This document shows, piece after piece, positions 7,924-16,100 of a DNA stretch of 25,146 nt. The notes under the pieces are model-generated. The model was given only the letters and a program-made list of their open reading frames with translations, did not search any database and was not told the DNA's origin. The position numbers and the translations under genes were made by a program. Numbering within the stretch: the stretch's first letter is position 1; each line of letters opens with the position of its first letter. This stretch comes from an uncultured Clostridia bacterium (lineage in GTDB: Bacteria > Bacillota > Clostridia > TANB77 > CAG-508), in the NCBI GenBank assembly GCA_934149275.1, contig CAKPEG010000019.1, forward strand, positions 1 to 25,146. The letters are read 5' to 3'.

Positions 7924-7976
7924 AAAAAATATTGACTGAAAAATATCGATTTGATATAATTTAGTCAATATTTTTT
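7924..7976 (+). terminator. Palindromic terminator after the VirD4-like gene
   Basis: The left arm AAAAAATATTGACT (7924-7937) is the perfect complement of AGTCAATATTTTTT (7963-7976). The 14-bp stem ends in a run of seven T, 48 bases after the VirD4 stop. It is AT-rich but shaped as an intrinsic terminator. It also contains a promoter, listed separately. Confidence 0.65.
7932..7960 (+). promoter_or_regulatory. Sigma-70 promoter nested in the palindrome, reading into yhaO-like gene
   Basis: TTGACT (7932-7937), a 17-base spacer and TATAAT (7955-7960), with an extended TG one base before the -10. The -35 sits in the left arm of the 7924-7976 palindrome, and the likely start site (about 7967) sits in the right arm. 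The transcript would have a leader of about 240 bases before the ATG at 8207. Confidence 0.7.
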
Positions 7977-8206
7977 TATTATATGAGGAATGTTTGAAGA
8001 ACATCATATAATATAAGAATAACAATGCGTAGAAACTTTGTAAATTTCCTAAACGAACAAAGACACTGATTTGAAAAATTTATAATAAGTGAAAATGCAA
8101 TAATATCTTCGTTGGTTCTTTATAAGAGAGATTGCAAAAAATAGATTTAGGAAAATTGCATACAAATACCACAAACTTAAATTAGAAGGTATTGATGGAG
8201 GGAAAA
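7967..8206 (+). promoter_or_regulatory. Long 5' leader of the nuclease operon with a hairpin
   Basis: Near its 5' end this leader can form a hairpin: ATTATATG (7978-7985) pairs with CATATAAT (8005-8012), continued by ATGTT/AACAT after a 4-base bulge. Two tiny ORFs (8 codons at 7990, 14 codons at 8025) are present but not convincing. I see no terminator or recognised riboswitch. The RBS GGAGGG is at 8197-8202. Confidence 0.35.
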
Positions 8207-9280
8207 ATGAAATTCGTACATTTAGCAGATTTGCATATGGATGCCAAATTTGATTCATTAAGTTCAATAGATGGATTACCACAAAAAAGAAGAATGGAAC
8301 AAAGAAAAGCAATAAAAGAAGTTGCAGAATATATTAAAGAAAATGATATAAAATTACTACTAATTTCAGGTGATTTATATGAACAAAATTATATAAGAAA
8401 ATCAAGTATAGAATACATAAACAAGATATTTGAAGAAATACCAGACACAAAAATTTTCATAACACCAGGAAATCACGATCCATATATAAAAAATTCATTT
8501 TATGCTACATATAAATGGGCACCAAATGTCCATATTTTCAGCGAGAATATCGAAAAAATCGATTTTAATGGAATACATATATACGGATTTGGATTTACTG
8601 ATTTTTATTGTAAACATTCAGAAATTGAAGAAATTGAGATTGAGGAACCAGACGATATAAATATCTTAATAACACACGGTTCATTAGATGGAGGATCAGA
8701 TGACCTAAGAGAGTACAATCCATTAAGACAAACTAAGTTAAAAGAGTTAGGATTTGATTATATAGCATTAGGACATATTCACAAACCATACTACAATGAA
8801 GAAAAAAATCAAAAGATTTTTTATCCAGGTTCAACAATAAGCTTAGGATTTGACGAATTAGGAAAACACGGAGTACTTGTTTGCGATATTGAAAAAGATA
8901 ATCTTGAAGTAGAATTCAAAACAATTGATAAAAGAGAATATGCTGAACTAGAAATTGATATTTCAGAAATGAGTTCAAATGAAGAAGTAATAGAAGAATT
9001 TGAAAAATTACTTTTAAAACAAAGCAATTTATATAAAGTAATTTTAACAGGAAAAAGATTCTTCCCATTAAATTTGGATGAAATTAAAAAAATGGTTCAA
9101 ACCGAAAATATTGTTAAAATTAAAGATAAAACAAAATTAGGAATTAACATTGAACAAATAGCAAACGAGAACAATATAAAAGGAATATTTGTAAAGAATA
9201 TGTTAGAAAAGAAAGAAAAAGAAAACCTAGACGATGACTTTATTGAAAAAGCAATAGAAATAGGATTAGAGGTATTGTAA
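8207..9280 (+). CDS. yhaO: SbcD/Mre11-family metallophosphoesterase (YhaO-like DNA repair nuclease)
   Basis: The ATG at 8207 sits five bases after GGAGGG; codons upstream at 8192/8195 overlap the RBS and are rejected. The 357-residue protein has the calcineurin-like metal-binding motifs in order: DLH (8-10), GDLYE (55-59), GNHD (88-91), ITHGS (about 160), and GHIH (about 188-191). Together these bind two metal ions for phosphodiester cleavage. The C-terminal third is charged and forms the cap and partner-binding part (LEIDISEMSSNEEVIEEFEKLL). It overlaps the next gene by one base (TAATG), which shows translational coupling with a Rad50-like ATPase. The pair matches the YhaO-YhaN arrangement of Bacillota rather than classical SbcD-SbcC, which has a longer ATPase. 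Role: DNA end processing in the cytoplasm. Confidence 0.9.
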   Translation: MKFVHLADLHMDAKFDSLSSIDGLPQKRRMEQRKAIKEVAEYIKENDIKLLLISGDLYEQNYIRKSSIEYINKIFEEIPDTKIFITPGNHDPYIKNSFYATYKWAPNVHIFSENIEKIDFNGIHIYGFGFTDFYCKHSEIEEIEIEEPDDINILITHGSLDGGSDDLREYNPLRQTKLKELGFDYIALGHIHKPYYNEEKNQKIFYPGSTISLGFDELGKHGVLVCDIEKDNLEVEFKTIDKREYAELEIDISEMSSNEEVIEEFEKLLLKQSNLYKVILTGKRFFPLNLDEIKKMVQTENIVKIKDKTKLGINIEQIANENNIKGIFVKNMLEKKEKENLDDDFIEKAIEIGLEVL

Positions 9281-11160
9281 TGAAAATAGAAAACTTAAAG
9301 GTAAACGGATTTGGAAAATTAGAAAATAAAGAAATAAATTTTTCGAATGGTATAAATGTAATTCAAGGAAATAACGAAGCAGGAAAATCAACATTACTAA
9401 AGTTTATAACATCAATGTTTTATGGAACAGCTAGAACTAAAAATGGTAAAAATATATCTGATTTTGAAAAATATAAACCTTGGGGAAAAGAGGAATATTC
9501 AGGCAAAATCACATATACACTAGACAACAATGAAGAATATGAAGTATATAGAGAATTCAAGAAGAAAAGCCCAATAATTTATGATGAACAAAAGAATGAT
9601 ATAACAAAAAACTACCAAATTGACAAAAACAAAGATAGCATGTTTTTTATAGAGCAAACAGGAATAACAGAAGAAAACTTCTTTGCAAGCTGTGTCGCAG
9701 AGCAAGAAGGAGTAAGACTTTCAGCCAATATGAAAAATTCAATAATACAGAAATTAAGTAATATTGTTTCAAGCGGAAGTGAAAATATATCATACAAAAA
9801 AACACTAGACAAATTAAATAAAAGACAACTAGAAGAAATAGGAAACTCAAGAAGTGCAGGAAGACCACTTAACTTAGTTGAAGAAGAAATCGAGAAAAAA
9901 GAAGCAGAGAAAAAAGAAATAGAAATATACAAAGACAAAAAATATCAAGTAGAAAATGAAAAAGAAAATATTAAAACAGACATTCAAGAAAACAGAACAA
10001 TACTAGATTTACTAAGACAACAAAAAATAAATTTAGAGAAAACTCAACTAGAAAAAGAAAAAATTAAAATATTTGAACAAGTCTTAGAAAAAGAAGAAGA
10101 AAGTAAAGAAAAAATCAAAAAAGAAATAGAAGAACTAAACAATGAAAGACAAGAACATTTAAAAACAAATAAAATAGGATATTATATTTCTATCTTGGCA
10201 ATAATAGTAATAACAGTACTTGCAGTAGCTATAAAGCAATATTTAGTACTTTCCTTAAATGCTATTCCAGTTATAGGATTTATAGCAACAGCAACAATTC
10301 AAAATAAGAAGAAAAAAGAAATAAAAAGAAATAGCAAGAAATTATATCAAGAAAAAACAAATCTTGAAGAAGAACTAGAGAAAATTAAAAAAGAATGTTC
10401 AAAGAAACAACAAGAAATTGAAGAAAAGAAGGCAGAAATATTTGAGAAACAAAAGCAAGAAGAAAAAAATATAATAAAAAATTTCATAAACAAACTAGAC
10501 GAAGAAACAATTCAAGATATTTTATCCACAAAATATGAAAATATTGTGGAATTCATAGACGAAAAAGAAAGAGAACAAACAGAATTTAAAATCACAGAAA
10601 AAACAATAGAAGTAGACAATCAAAGTATTATAAAAAAATTAGAAGATTTAGTTGAAATTGATGAAGAGCTAGAAAACCTTTATGAGAAAAAAGATGAATT
10701 ATTACAATTAAACAATATGTATGAAATGGTAAAAGAGCAAATTGAAAAATCATATCAAGAAATGAAAGAAAATATAACACCAGATTTTATTGAAGAATTA
10801 AAGAACATATTAAAGAAAGTTACAAACGGAAAATACGAAAACATATACCTAGACAACGAGAATAATTTATTAATAGAAGTTGAAGGCGGACAATACATGC
10901 CAGTAGATATGTTAAGCTCAGGTACAGTTGATCTTATATATTTAGCATTACGAATTAGTGCAGCAAAAGAAATATCAAAAGAAACAATGCCAATCATAAT
11001 GGATGAAAGCTTTGCATATTATGATAAAGAAAGAATGACAGAAATTTTAGAATATCTTTCAGAACTAGAAAATAGACAAATTCTAATATTCACATGCTCA
11101 GATAGAGAAGAAAAAATTCTAGAAAAAGAAGTAATAAAGTATTCAAAAATAGAATTATAA
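9280..11160 (+). CDS. yhaN: Rad50/SbcC-like ATPase with membrane segments (YhaN-like)
   Basis: The ATG at 9280 shares its first base with the preceding TAA; AGAGGT about 8 bases upstream is the RBS. The 626-residue protein has an N-terminal ATPase half (Walker A GNNEAGKS, 30-37; EEEYEVYREFKKK-type strands; FFIEQTGITEENFFASCVAEQEG as the Q-loop region). A long coiled coil runs from about 200 to 500 and is interrupted at about 299-341 by two hydrophobic helices (YYISILAIIVITVLAVAI and LNAIPVIGFIATATI). The C-terminal half carries the ABC signature-like MLSSGTVDLIYLALRIS (about 543-559) and Walker B MPIIMDES (about 569-576). No CxxC zinc hook is visible. The coiled coil is shorter than in typical SbcC or YhaN. 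It probably works with the upstream nuclease at the membrane face of the chromosome. Confidence 0.9.
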   Translation: MKIENLKVNGFGKLENKEINFSNGINVIQGNNEAGKSTLLKFITSMFYGTARTKNGKNISDFEKYKPWGKEEYSGKITYTLDNNEEYEVYREFKKKSPIIYDEQKNDITKNYQIDKNKDSMFFIEQTGITEENFFASCVAEQEGVRLSANMKNSIIQKLSNIVSSGSENISYKKTLDKLNKRQLEEIGNSRSAGRPLNLVEEEIEKKEAEKKEIEIYKDKKYQVENEKENIKTDIQENRTILDLLRQQKINLEKTQLEKEKIKIFEQVLEKEEESKEKIKKEIEELNNERQEHLKTNKIGYYISILAIIVITVLAVAIKQYLVLSLNAIPVIGFIATATIQNKKKKEIKRNSKKLYQEKTNLEEELEKIKKECSKKQQEIEEKKAEIFEKQKQEEKNIIKNFINKLDEETIQDILSTKYENIVEFIDEKEREQTEFKITEKTIEVDNQSIIKKLEDLVEIDEELENLYEKKDELLQLNNMYEMVKEQIEKSYQEMKENITPDFIEELKNILKKVTNGKYENIYLDNENNLLIEVEGGQYMPVDMLSSGTVDLIYLALRISAAKEISKETMPIIMDESFAYYDKERMTEILEYLSELENRQILIFTCSDREEKILEKEVIKYSKIEL

Positions 11161-11164
11161 AAAC

Positions 11165-11230
11165 ATTTTTTGAAAAAAAATAAAAAAAATTAAAAAAAAT
11201 GTTGACAACTTAAGAAAAGTGGTGTAATAT
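11165..11230 (+). promoter_or_regulatory. tRNA operon promoter with A-tract UP element
   Basis: TTGACA (11202-11207) is followed after 17 bases by TAATAT (11225-11230), 32 bases before the tRNA-Lys. Just upstream of the -35 are three phased runs of seven to eight A between 11171 and 11200, as in UP elements of stable RNA promoters. Confidence 0.75.
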
Positions 11231-11262
11231 ATAAGAGCAGTCGCGTTAAGCGATATGAATTT

Positions 11263-11338
11263 GGGCTATTAGCTCAGGTGGTAGAGCACTTGACTTTTAA
11301 TCAAGTTGTCCCGCGTTCGAGTCGCGGATAGCTCACCA
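11263..11338 (+). tRNA. tRNA-Lys (anticodon TTT)
   Basis: The 76-base cloverleaf has acceptor stem GGGCTAT/ATAGCTC, D arm TAGCTCAGGTGGTAGAGCA, anticodon stem CTTGA/TCAAG around loop CTTTTAA, and T arm CCGCGTTCGAGTCGCGG. The CCA end is encoded. Confidence 0.97.
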
Positions 11339-11363
11339 ATCTCAGATTTTCATCTGAGATTTT
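11338..11363 (+). other. Hairpin between tRNA-Lys and tRNA-Glu
   Basis: AATCTCAGAT (11338-11347) pairs perfectly with ATCTGAGATT (11352-11361) around a TTTC loop. It fills nearly the whole spacer. It could guide tRNA processing or act as a partial terminator, though the T-run after it is short. Confidence 0.6.
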
Positions 11364-11365
11364 CT

Positions 11366-11440
11366 GGCCCCTTGGTCAAGCGGTTAAGACATCGCCCTTT
11401 CACGGCGGAGACATGGGTTCGATTCCCGTAGGGGTCACCA
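11366..11440 (+). tRNA. tRNA-Glu (anticodon TTC)
   Basis: The 75-base cloverleaf has acceptor GGCCCCT/AGGGGTC, anticodon stem TCGCC/GGCGG around loop CTTTCAC, T loop GGGTTCGATTCCC, and encoded CCA. Confidence 0.97.
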
Positions 11441-11450
11441 ATTTCATATT

Positions 11451-11526
<76 letters not shown>

Positions 11527-11528
11527 AT

Positions 11529-11573
11529 TAAAAGTCAACAGTTTTGAGAAAACTCTTAATTGTTGGCTTTTTT
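11529..11573 (+). terminator. Rho-independent terminator of the tRNA operon
   Basis: AAAAGTCAACA (11530-11540) pairs with TGTTGGCTTTT (11561-11571) with one G-T pair. A short GAG-AAAA-CTC hairpin lies inside, and six T end the structure. It starts a few bases after the tRNA-Thr CCA. Confidence 0.85.
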
Positions 11574-11637
11574 ATATTATAAAAAAATAACGATGAGCAA
11601 TAATTTGCTCTACAAGATTTCACAAACAAATAAAAAT

Positions 11638-11667
11638 TTGAGTATAAATAGCTATAATAAGTACAAT
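11638..11667 (+). promoter_or_regulatory. Possible promoter of the SDR gene
   Basis: TTGAGT (11638-11643) and TACAAT (11662-11667) are 18 bases apart; a second -10-like TATAAT lies at 11653-11658. The transcript would have a leader of about 115 bases. A GAGCAA/TTGCTC hairpin (11595-11610) lies upstream. The assignment is weak. Confidence 0.4.
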
Positions 11668-11787
11668 ATAGAAAACGTTTTTTGTTGTTCTATTGTGCCA
11701 ATATAGAAAATAAAAAGATTTAATAGTAAAATAAAAAAGATAAATATTGCATCATTAATAATTAAACTACTACAAAAAGGAGGAAAT

Positions 11788-12519
11788 ATGTCAAAAGTAA
11801 TAATAATCACAGGAGCATCAAGAGGAATAGGAAGAGAGACAGCAAAACTACTAGCAAGAAACGGCCACACAGTAATTGCAAACTACAATAAATCAGAAGA
11901 AAAAGCAAAAGAACTACAAGACGAGCTAAAAAAAGAAAACATAAACATAGACATATACAAAGCAGATGTATCCAAAAGAGAAGAATGCAAAGCACTAGTA
12001 GAATATGCAATAGAAAAATACAAACACATAGACGTACTAGTAAACAACGCAGGAATATCAATTTGGGGACAATTCACAGATTTAACAGACGCAGAAATAG
12101 AAGAAATAATAAGAACTAATCTGTATTCAGCAATAGCAATGTCACAAGAAGTATCAAAACACATGATACACGAAAAGCAAGGATGCATAATAAATATGTC
12201 TTCAATATGGGGAATGGTAGGAGCATCATGTGAAGTAGCATACTCAGTAACAAAAGCAGGAATAGACGGACTAACAAAAGCATTAGCTAAAGAACTAGGT
12301 CCATCAAACATAAGAGTAAACTCAATAGCACCAGGAGCAATAGAAACAGAAATGAATTCAAGACTAACAAAAGAAGAAAAAGCTGTACTCGAAATGGAAA
12401 CTCCGTTAGGAAAACTAGGAAAACCTATAGATATAGCAAAAGCCATCAATTGGCTAATAGAAGACGAATTTACAACAGGACAAATAATCTCACCAAACGG
12501 AGGATGGGTCATAATATAA
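11788..12519 (+). CDS. SDR-family oxidoreductase, FabG-like 3-oxoacyl-ACP reductase
   Basis: The ATG at 11788 follows a full AAGGAGG (11777-11783). The 243-residue protein is a classical short-chain dehydrogenase: NADP-binding TGASRGIG (8-15), NNAG (86-89), catalytic Ser139 (INMSSIWG), YSVTK (Tyr152, Lys156), and IAPGAIETEMN after the active site. It ends TTGQIISPNGGWVII, as in FabG proteins. FabG reduces 3-oxoacyl-ACP with NADPH in fatty acid synthesis, but many paralogues act on other ketones or alcohols. No other fatty-acid genes adjoin it, so the substrate is uncertain and I give no symbol. It is a single gene between the tRNA terminator and the structured repeat, whose copy B starts six bases after its stop. 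Confidence 0.92.
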   Translation: MSKVIIITGASRGIGRETAKLLARNGHTVIANYNKSEEKAKELQDELKKENINIDIYKADVSKREECKALVEYAIEKYKHIDVLVNNAGISIWGQFTDLTDAEIEEIIRTNLYSAIAMSQEVSKHMIHEKQGCIINMSSIWGMVGASCEVAYSVTKAGIDGLTKALAKELGPSNIRVNSIAPGAIETEMNSRLTKEEKAVLEMETPLGKLGKPIDIAKAINWLIEDEFTTGQIISPNGGWVII

Positions 12520-12525
12520 ATTATT

Positions 12526-12659
12526 GCAAAAGAAAGAACATTATATTTTATTTTCGAATGACGCGCAGTTTGAAATTTTTTCCCTAGCCTACTAAACAAA
12601 GTTTAGTGGGCGGGAAAATGTTTTAGCAAGGAATGAGAAAATAAATATAATGTTCTTTT
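12526..12659. repeat. Structured intergenic repeat, copy B
   Basis: This is the same element as 2115-2256. The left arm GCAAAAGAAAGAACATTATATTT (from 12526) faces the right arm TAAATATAATGTTCTTTT (12642-12659). The central hairpin reads TTTTCCC...CTAAAC-AAA-GTTTAG...GGGAAAA, with compensatory changes relative to copy A. It begins six bases after the SDR stop, so it is also in 3'UTR position and may end that transcript. Confidence 0.8.
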
Positions 12660-12671
12660 AAGTTAATAAAA

Positions 12672-12793
12672 AATATATTTGACTTTGAGTGACGCGCAGT
12701 TTGAAAGTTTTTCCCTAACCTGCTAAACGAAGTTTAGTGGGCGGGAAAATGTTTTAGTAAGGAGCGAGAAAATAAATATAATGTTCTTTTTCT
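12672..12793. repeat. Structured intergenic repeat, copy C (left arm decayed)
   Basis: It follows copy B directly. The core from GAGTGACGCGCAGTTTG through TTTTCCC, CTAAACGAAGTTTAG, GGGAAAA and the right arm TAAATATAATGTTCTTT is intact. The left arm is reduced to AAAATATATTT, so the outer stem is weak. One C is missing in the first hairpin compared with copy A. Confidence 0.78.
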
Positions 12794-12993
12794 TCTACAA
12801 TTAGAGTATACGATATATCTAAAACTTTTGTGGAAAAGCTGTGGATTGTGTATTCTTGGCATTTTAGAGCTGTGGATTATTTCTAAATTAAACAGCCTAA
12901 AATCTTTATTTCCGAACAATTTTAATATTTTTGTCAATGAAATGTAAATAAAAAGAGAACTAAACGAGAAAAACGACATTGGTTAATAAAGAG
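12794..12993. other. Non-coding spacer with DnaA-box-like repeats
   Basis: No credible ORF is present on either strand. Three sequences close to the DnaA box TGTGGATAA occur in one orientation: TGTGGAAAA (12829), TGTGGATTG (12840) and TGTGGATTA (12871). Two of them lie in an 11-base direct repeat AGCTGTGGATT (12837 and 12868), 31 bases apart, about three helical turns. The rest is featureless AT-rich sequence. Confidence 0.4.
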
Positions 12994-13037
12994 AAGGTTA
13001 TAAGTGCTTATATCTAGGCACTTGTAGCCTTTTTTTT
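12994..13037 (+). terminator. Strong rho-independent terminator
   Basis: AAGGTTATAAGTGC (12994-13007) pairs along all 14 bases with GCACTTGTAGCCTT (13018-13031), counting G-T pairs, around a 10-base loop, and runs into eight T. No gene directly precedes it; it may end a short unannotated transcript or read-through from the SDR gene. Confidence 0.85.
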
Positions 13038-13081
13038 GTCTTTGAAGTTAGTTTTTTTGTCGAAATTTAGATTTTATGACA

Positions 13082-13109
13082 TTGACGTTATAAAAAAAGT
13101 CCTTAATAT
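13082..13109 (+). promoter_or_regulatory. Putative promoter of the giant surface-protein gene
   Basis: TTGACG (13082-13087) and TAATAT (13104-13109) are 16 bases apart; alternative -10 sequences such as TATAAA lie just downstream. The RBS AAGGAG (13128-13133) is eight bases before the ATG at 13142. Confidence 0.5.
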
Positions 13110-13141
13110 ATAAATTATAAAATATATAAGGAGCAAAGATT

Positions 13142-16100
13142 ATGTTAAAGAAATTTAGAAAGAAGATTACAAAGAAAAGCTTATTAATTGCAGGTGGAAT
13201 TGCAATTGCATTGGTGGCAATAATTATATCTATTGCTGTAATATCAAGTAAAGGAGAAAGTATAAAGAAAAAGAGTTTTACACCAGATAGTGAATTAGCT
13301 CGTGCAATGACTTATGATCAATTTACTGATGCTGATTCAAGTGTAGATGGTACTGACTATGTTAAGTTTGGTGCATTTTTCTTGCGAGATATAAACAATG
13401 ATGGATATGCAGAAAAAATAAAAGGTACATGTAAACAGATTGGTAAAGAAGATACTTTGTACATGGAACTTAATGTACTTACAAATGGATATTTAGAAAA
13501 TGGGGTTATAACGATTAATAGTGATAACTTCTATTTGCAAACTGCAATTCCAAAAGACGATGAAGTAAAAGATAACGTAATTTCTAGTAACACAAAACAA
13601 ATTTCTTTAAATAAAATAAATAATGGTACACAAAAATTATTAACAGGTATTGTAAGAAGTGGGGATTATTCATATGCTTCTCAAAAGTTTGCTGCAATTG
13701 GAAAAGATACAGCAAAGATGAGCAAAATTAATTCTGTAACTTTAACAGGTACACATGTTGCTGCTGATGGAACAAGAACACAAATAAATAAAACTGTTGA
13801 ACTAAATATGGATTGGTATGGAACGACTAAAGCTGAAATACCAAGTTACGTAGCTGGTTCAAATAATTTAAGCCAATCAAAAGATAATACAAATGTTGTA
13901 GATGAAGAGAATAAACAAGTTGTGTTTGAGTTTGATATTGGTATGCAAGAAACAAATAATCAATTAATTTTGTCAAAGGCTCATTTGGAAGGAACAATTC
14001 CACAATTGAATGGATATGATCCAGCTAAAGTTGAAGTGGTTGATTCAAATGTTACTTTTACATATGATGAAGCAACACGAGTTTTTCAAGTAGAAAAATT
14101 AACTGAATTAAATGCATATGGGACAGTAAGTAAGCAATGCTATGATGGAACTGTAATTAAGCAAGGTTATGATGAAACTTATTCAAGATCTAGATATAAT
14201 AAATTTAAATTAAAAGTTACATATCCACTTGATGCTTATAATGCAACAGGTAATGATACAGTAGAGATAAAAATACCTGTGAGTGGATATTATGAAGGTT
14301 ATAACAATACAAATACAGAATTTATAAACCCACATAAATCTAATATTGCAAAAGGTACAATAATAACAACTTATTTTAGACCAACAGGAACAGTAGCTCA
14401 TTTTGATGTTATAGTTGGAAAGTATATGTATGATTTATCATATAAATATATTGTTTCTAAAAGGAACCCTTTAAAAATTTATAACGAAATTTCAACGGAA
14501 GAAAATAATGATACATATATTGTAAAATGGTATGGAGATATAGGAAAAAATATACAATCTGCAGGAATGATAATGAAAGAGACAAAAGATGGTGAAGCCC
14601 AAGTATCAGATCAATTTATAAAAGCAGATGCAACTACTGAAAGTATGGAAAATGTAACGACTAATATTGGAATTTATTTTGGAGATCCAGTAAACGCATT
14701 AGGTGAAAATGGATGGATTAAAGTATATGATGATGAAACAGATAATTTGATACATGAGTTTACTAAAGCAGATTGGAACAAGTACACAGAAAACAATCCA
14801 TATAAATATGATACACAAGTAAAACATGTAAGAGTTGAAACGAGTGAAGTAGAATCAAACACAAGCATGAGAGTATGTCACATTAAAAAATTAGATGATG
14901 AATATATAACCAAAAATTATACGAGAGAGCAATTTGATAATTTTAAATATATAAAATCAACGTTAACAGGATATGTAGGAAATAGCTATATAAACACAGA
15001 TACAGAGAGTGTAGATTATGAAGCGCCATATTCTTTGGCAACAATAAATTTAAGTAAAGATGCAATATCAACACAGGAAACAGAAAAAAATATGCAAATA
15101 AAAATTGAAGCACATGGTGATGAAAGGTCCAACCAAGAAAAATGGCAAAACGGAGCATTTTTAATAAAATTACCTAAAGATATTATTGATATAGATATAA
15201 ACTCAGTGGAATCAGATAATTCATCTGTTACTGTAATGAGTTGTGAATCATTCGAAGAAAATGGAGAAAGATTTATAAAAATTATTACATCAAATGCAAA
15301 TCCAACTAAGTTTACACTAACAATAAATTGTAGTATTACACCTGATCCAAGAATTGTAACTATATCAGAAGATGTTGAATTATATGCAAGTAATGAAAAT
15401 GGAGCAGATTATTATGATCCGGTTGAAGATATTTATGATGTTAACGGTAATTTAAATAAATCAGAAAAAGTTAATAAATCAAGCGTAAGCTTAAGTTTAA
15501 TCTCACCAAATTCATTATTAACAAACCAAGTTACAACAAATTATGATGAAAATGGAAGTATAACGGTTGCACCGCAAACAGCATTTGTAGGTAAGGAGAG
15601 AAGAAATGCAACTGTAAATATTGAAATAAATAATAATTATGCTAGTACAATTAGTGAAGTTAAAATCTTAGGAAGAGTACCATTTGAAGGCAATAAATAT
15701 ACTATAAATGGTCAAGAGATGGGTTCAACTTTCACAGCAACAATGACAAATGAAGGAATCCAATTACCAACTGCATTAAAAGATGTAGCAAAAGTTTATT
15801 ATTCAACAAATGGAGAGGCAACAAAAGATTTAAATAATAGTGGAAATGGATGGACACAAACACCATCAGATTATTCAAAAGTTAAAAGCTATTTAATAGA
15901 CTTAAGTGAGTATCAATTAGTTAAAGGTGAGAAACACACAATATCTTACAATATAAATATTCCAGAAGGTTTATCATATAATAAAGTTGCATATAGTCAT
16001 CATGCAGTATACTTTAGTTTAGATACAACAGAAGGAAAATATAGAACACAAATTGAACCAAATAAAATAGGATTCATGATTGCTAAACAATATAATCTAG

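Noticed and set aside
7990..8069. Two tiny ORFs in the nuclease leader (8 codons at 7990, 14 codons at 8025, MRRNFVNFLNEQRH)
   Set aside because: Only the first has an RBS-like GAGGA, neither is followed by an attenuator, and ORFs this short occur by chance.
11595..11610. GAGCAA/TTGCTC hairpin as a second terminator
   Set aside because: The stem is only six bases and no T-run follows it.
12734..12979. Reverse-strand ORF of 81 codons over repeat copy C and the spacer
   Set aside because: It overlaps a structured repeat, has no RBS, and its composition (Phe/Ser/Leu-rich) is that of the antisense of AT-rich DNA.
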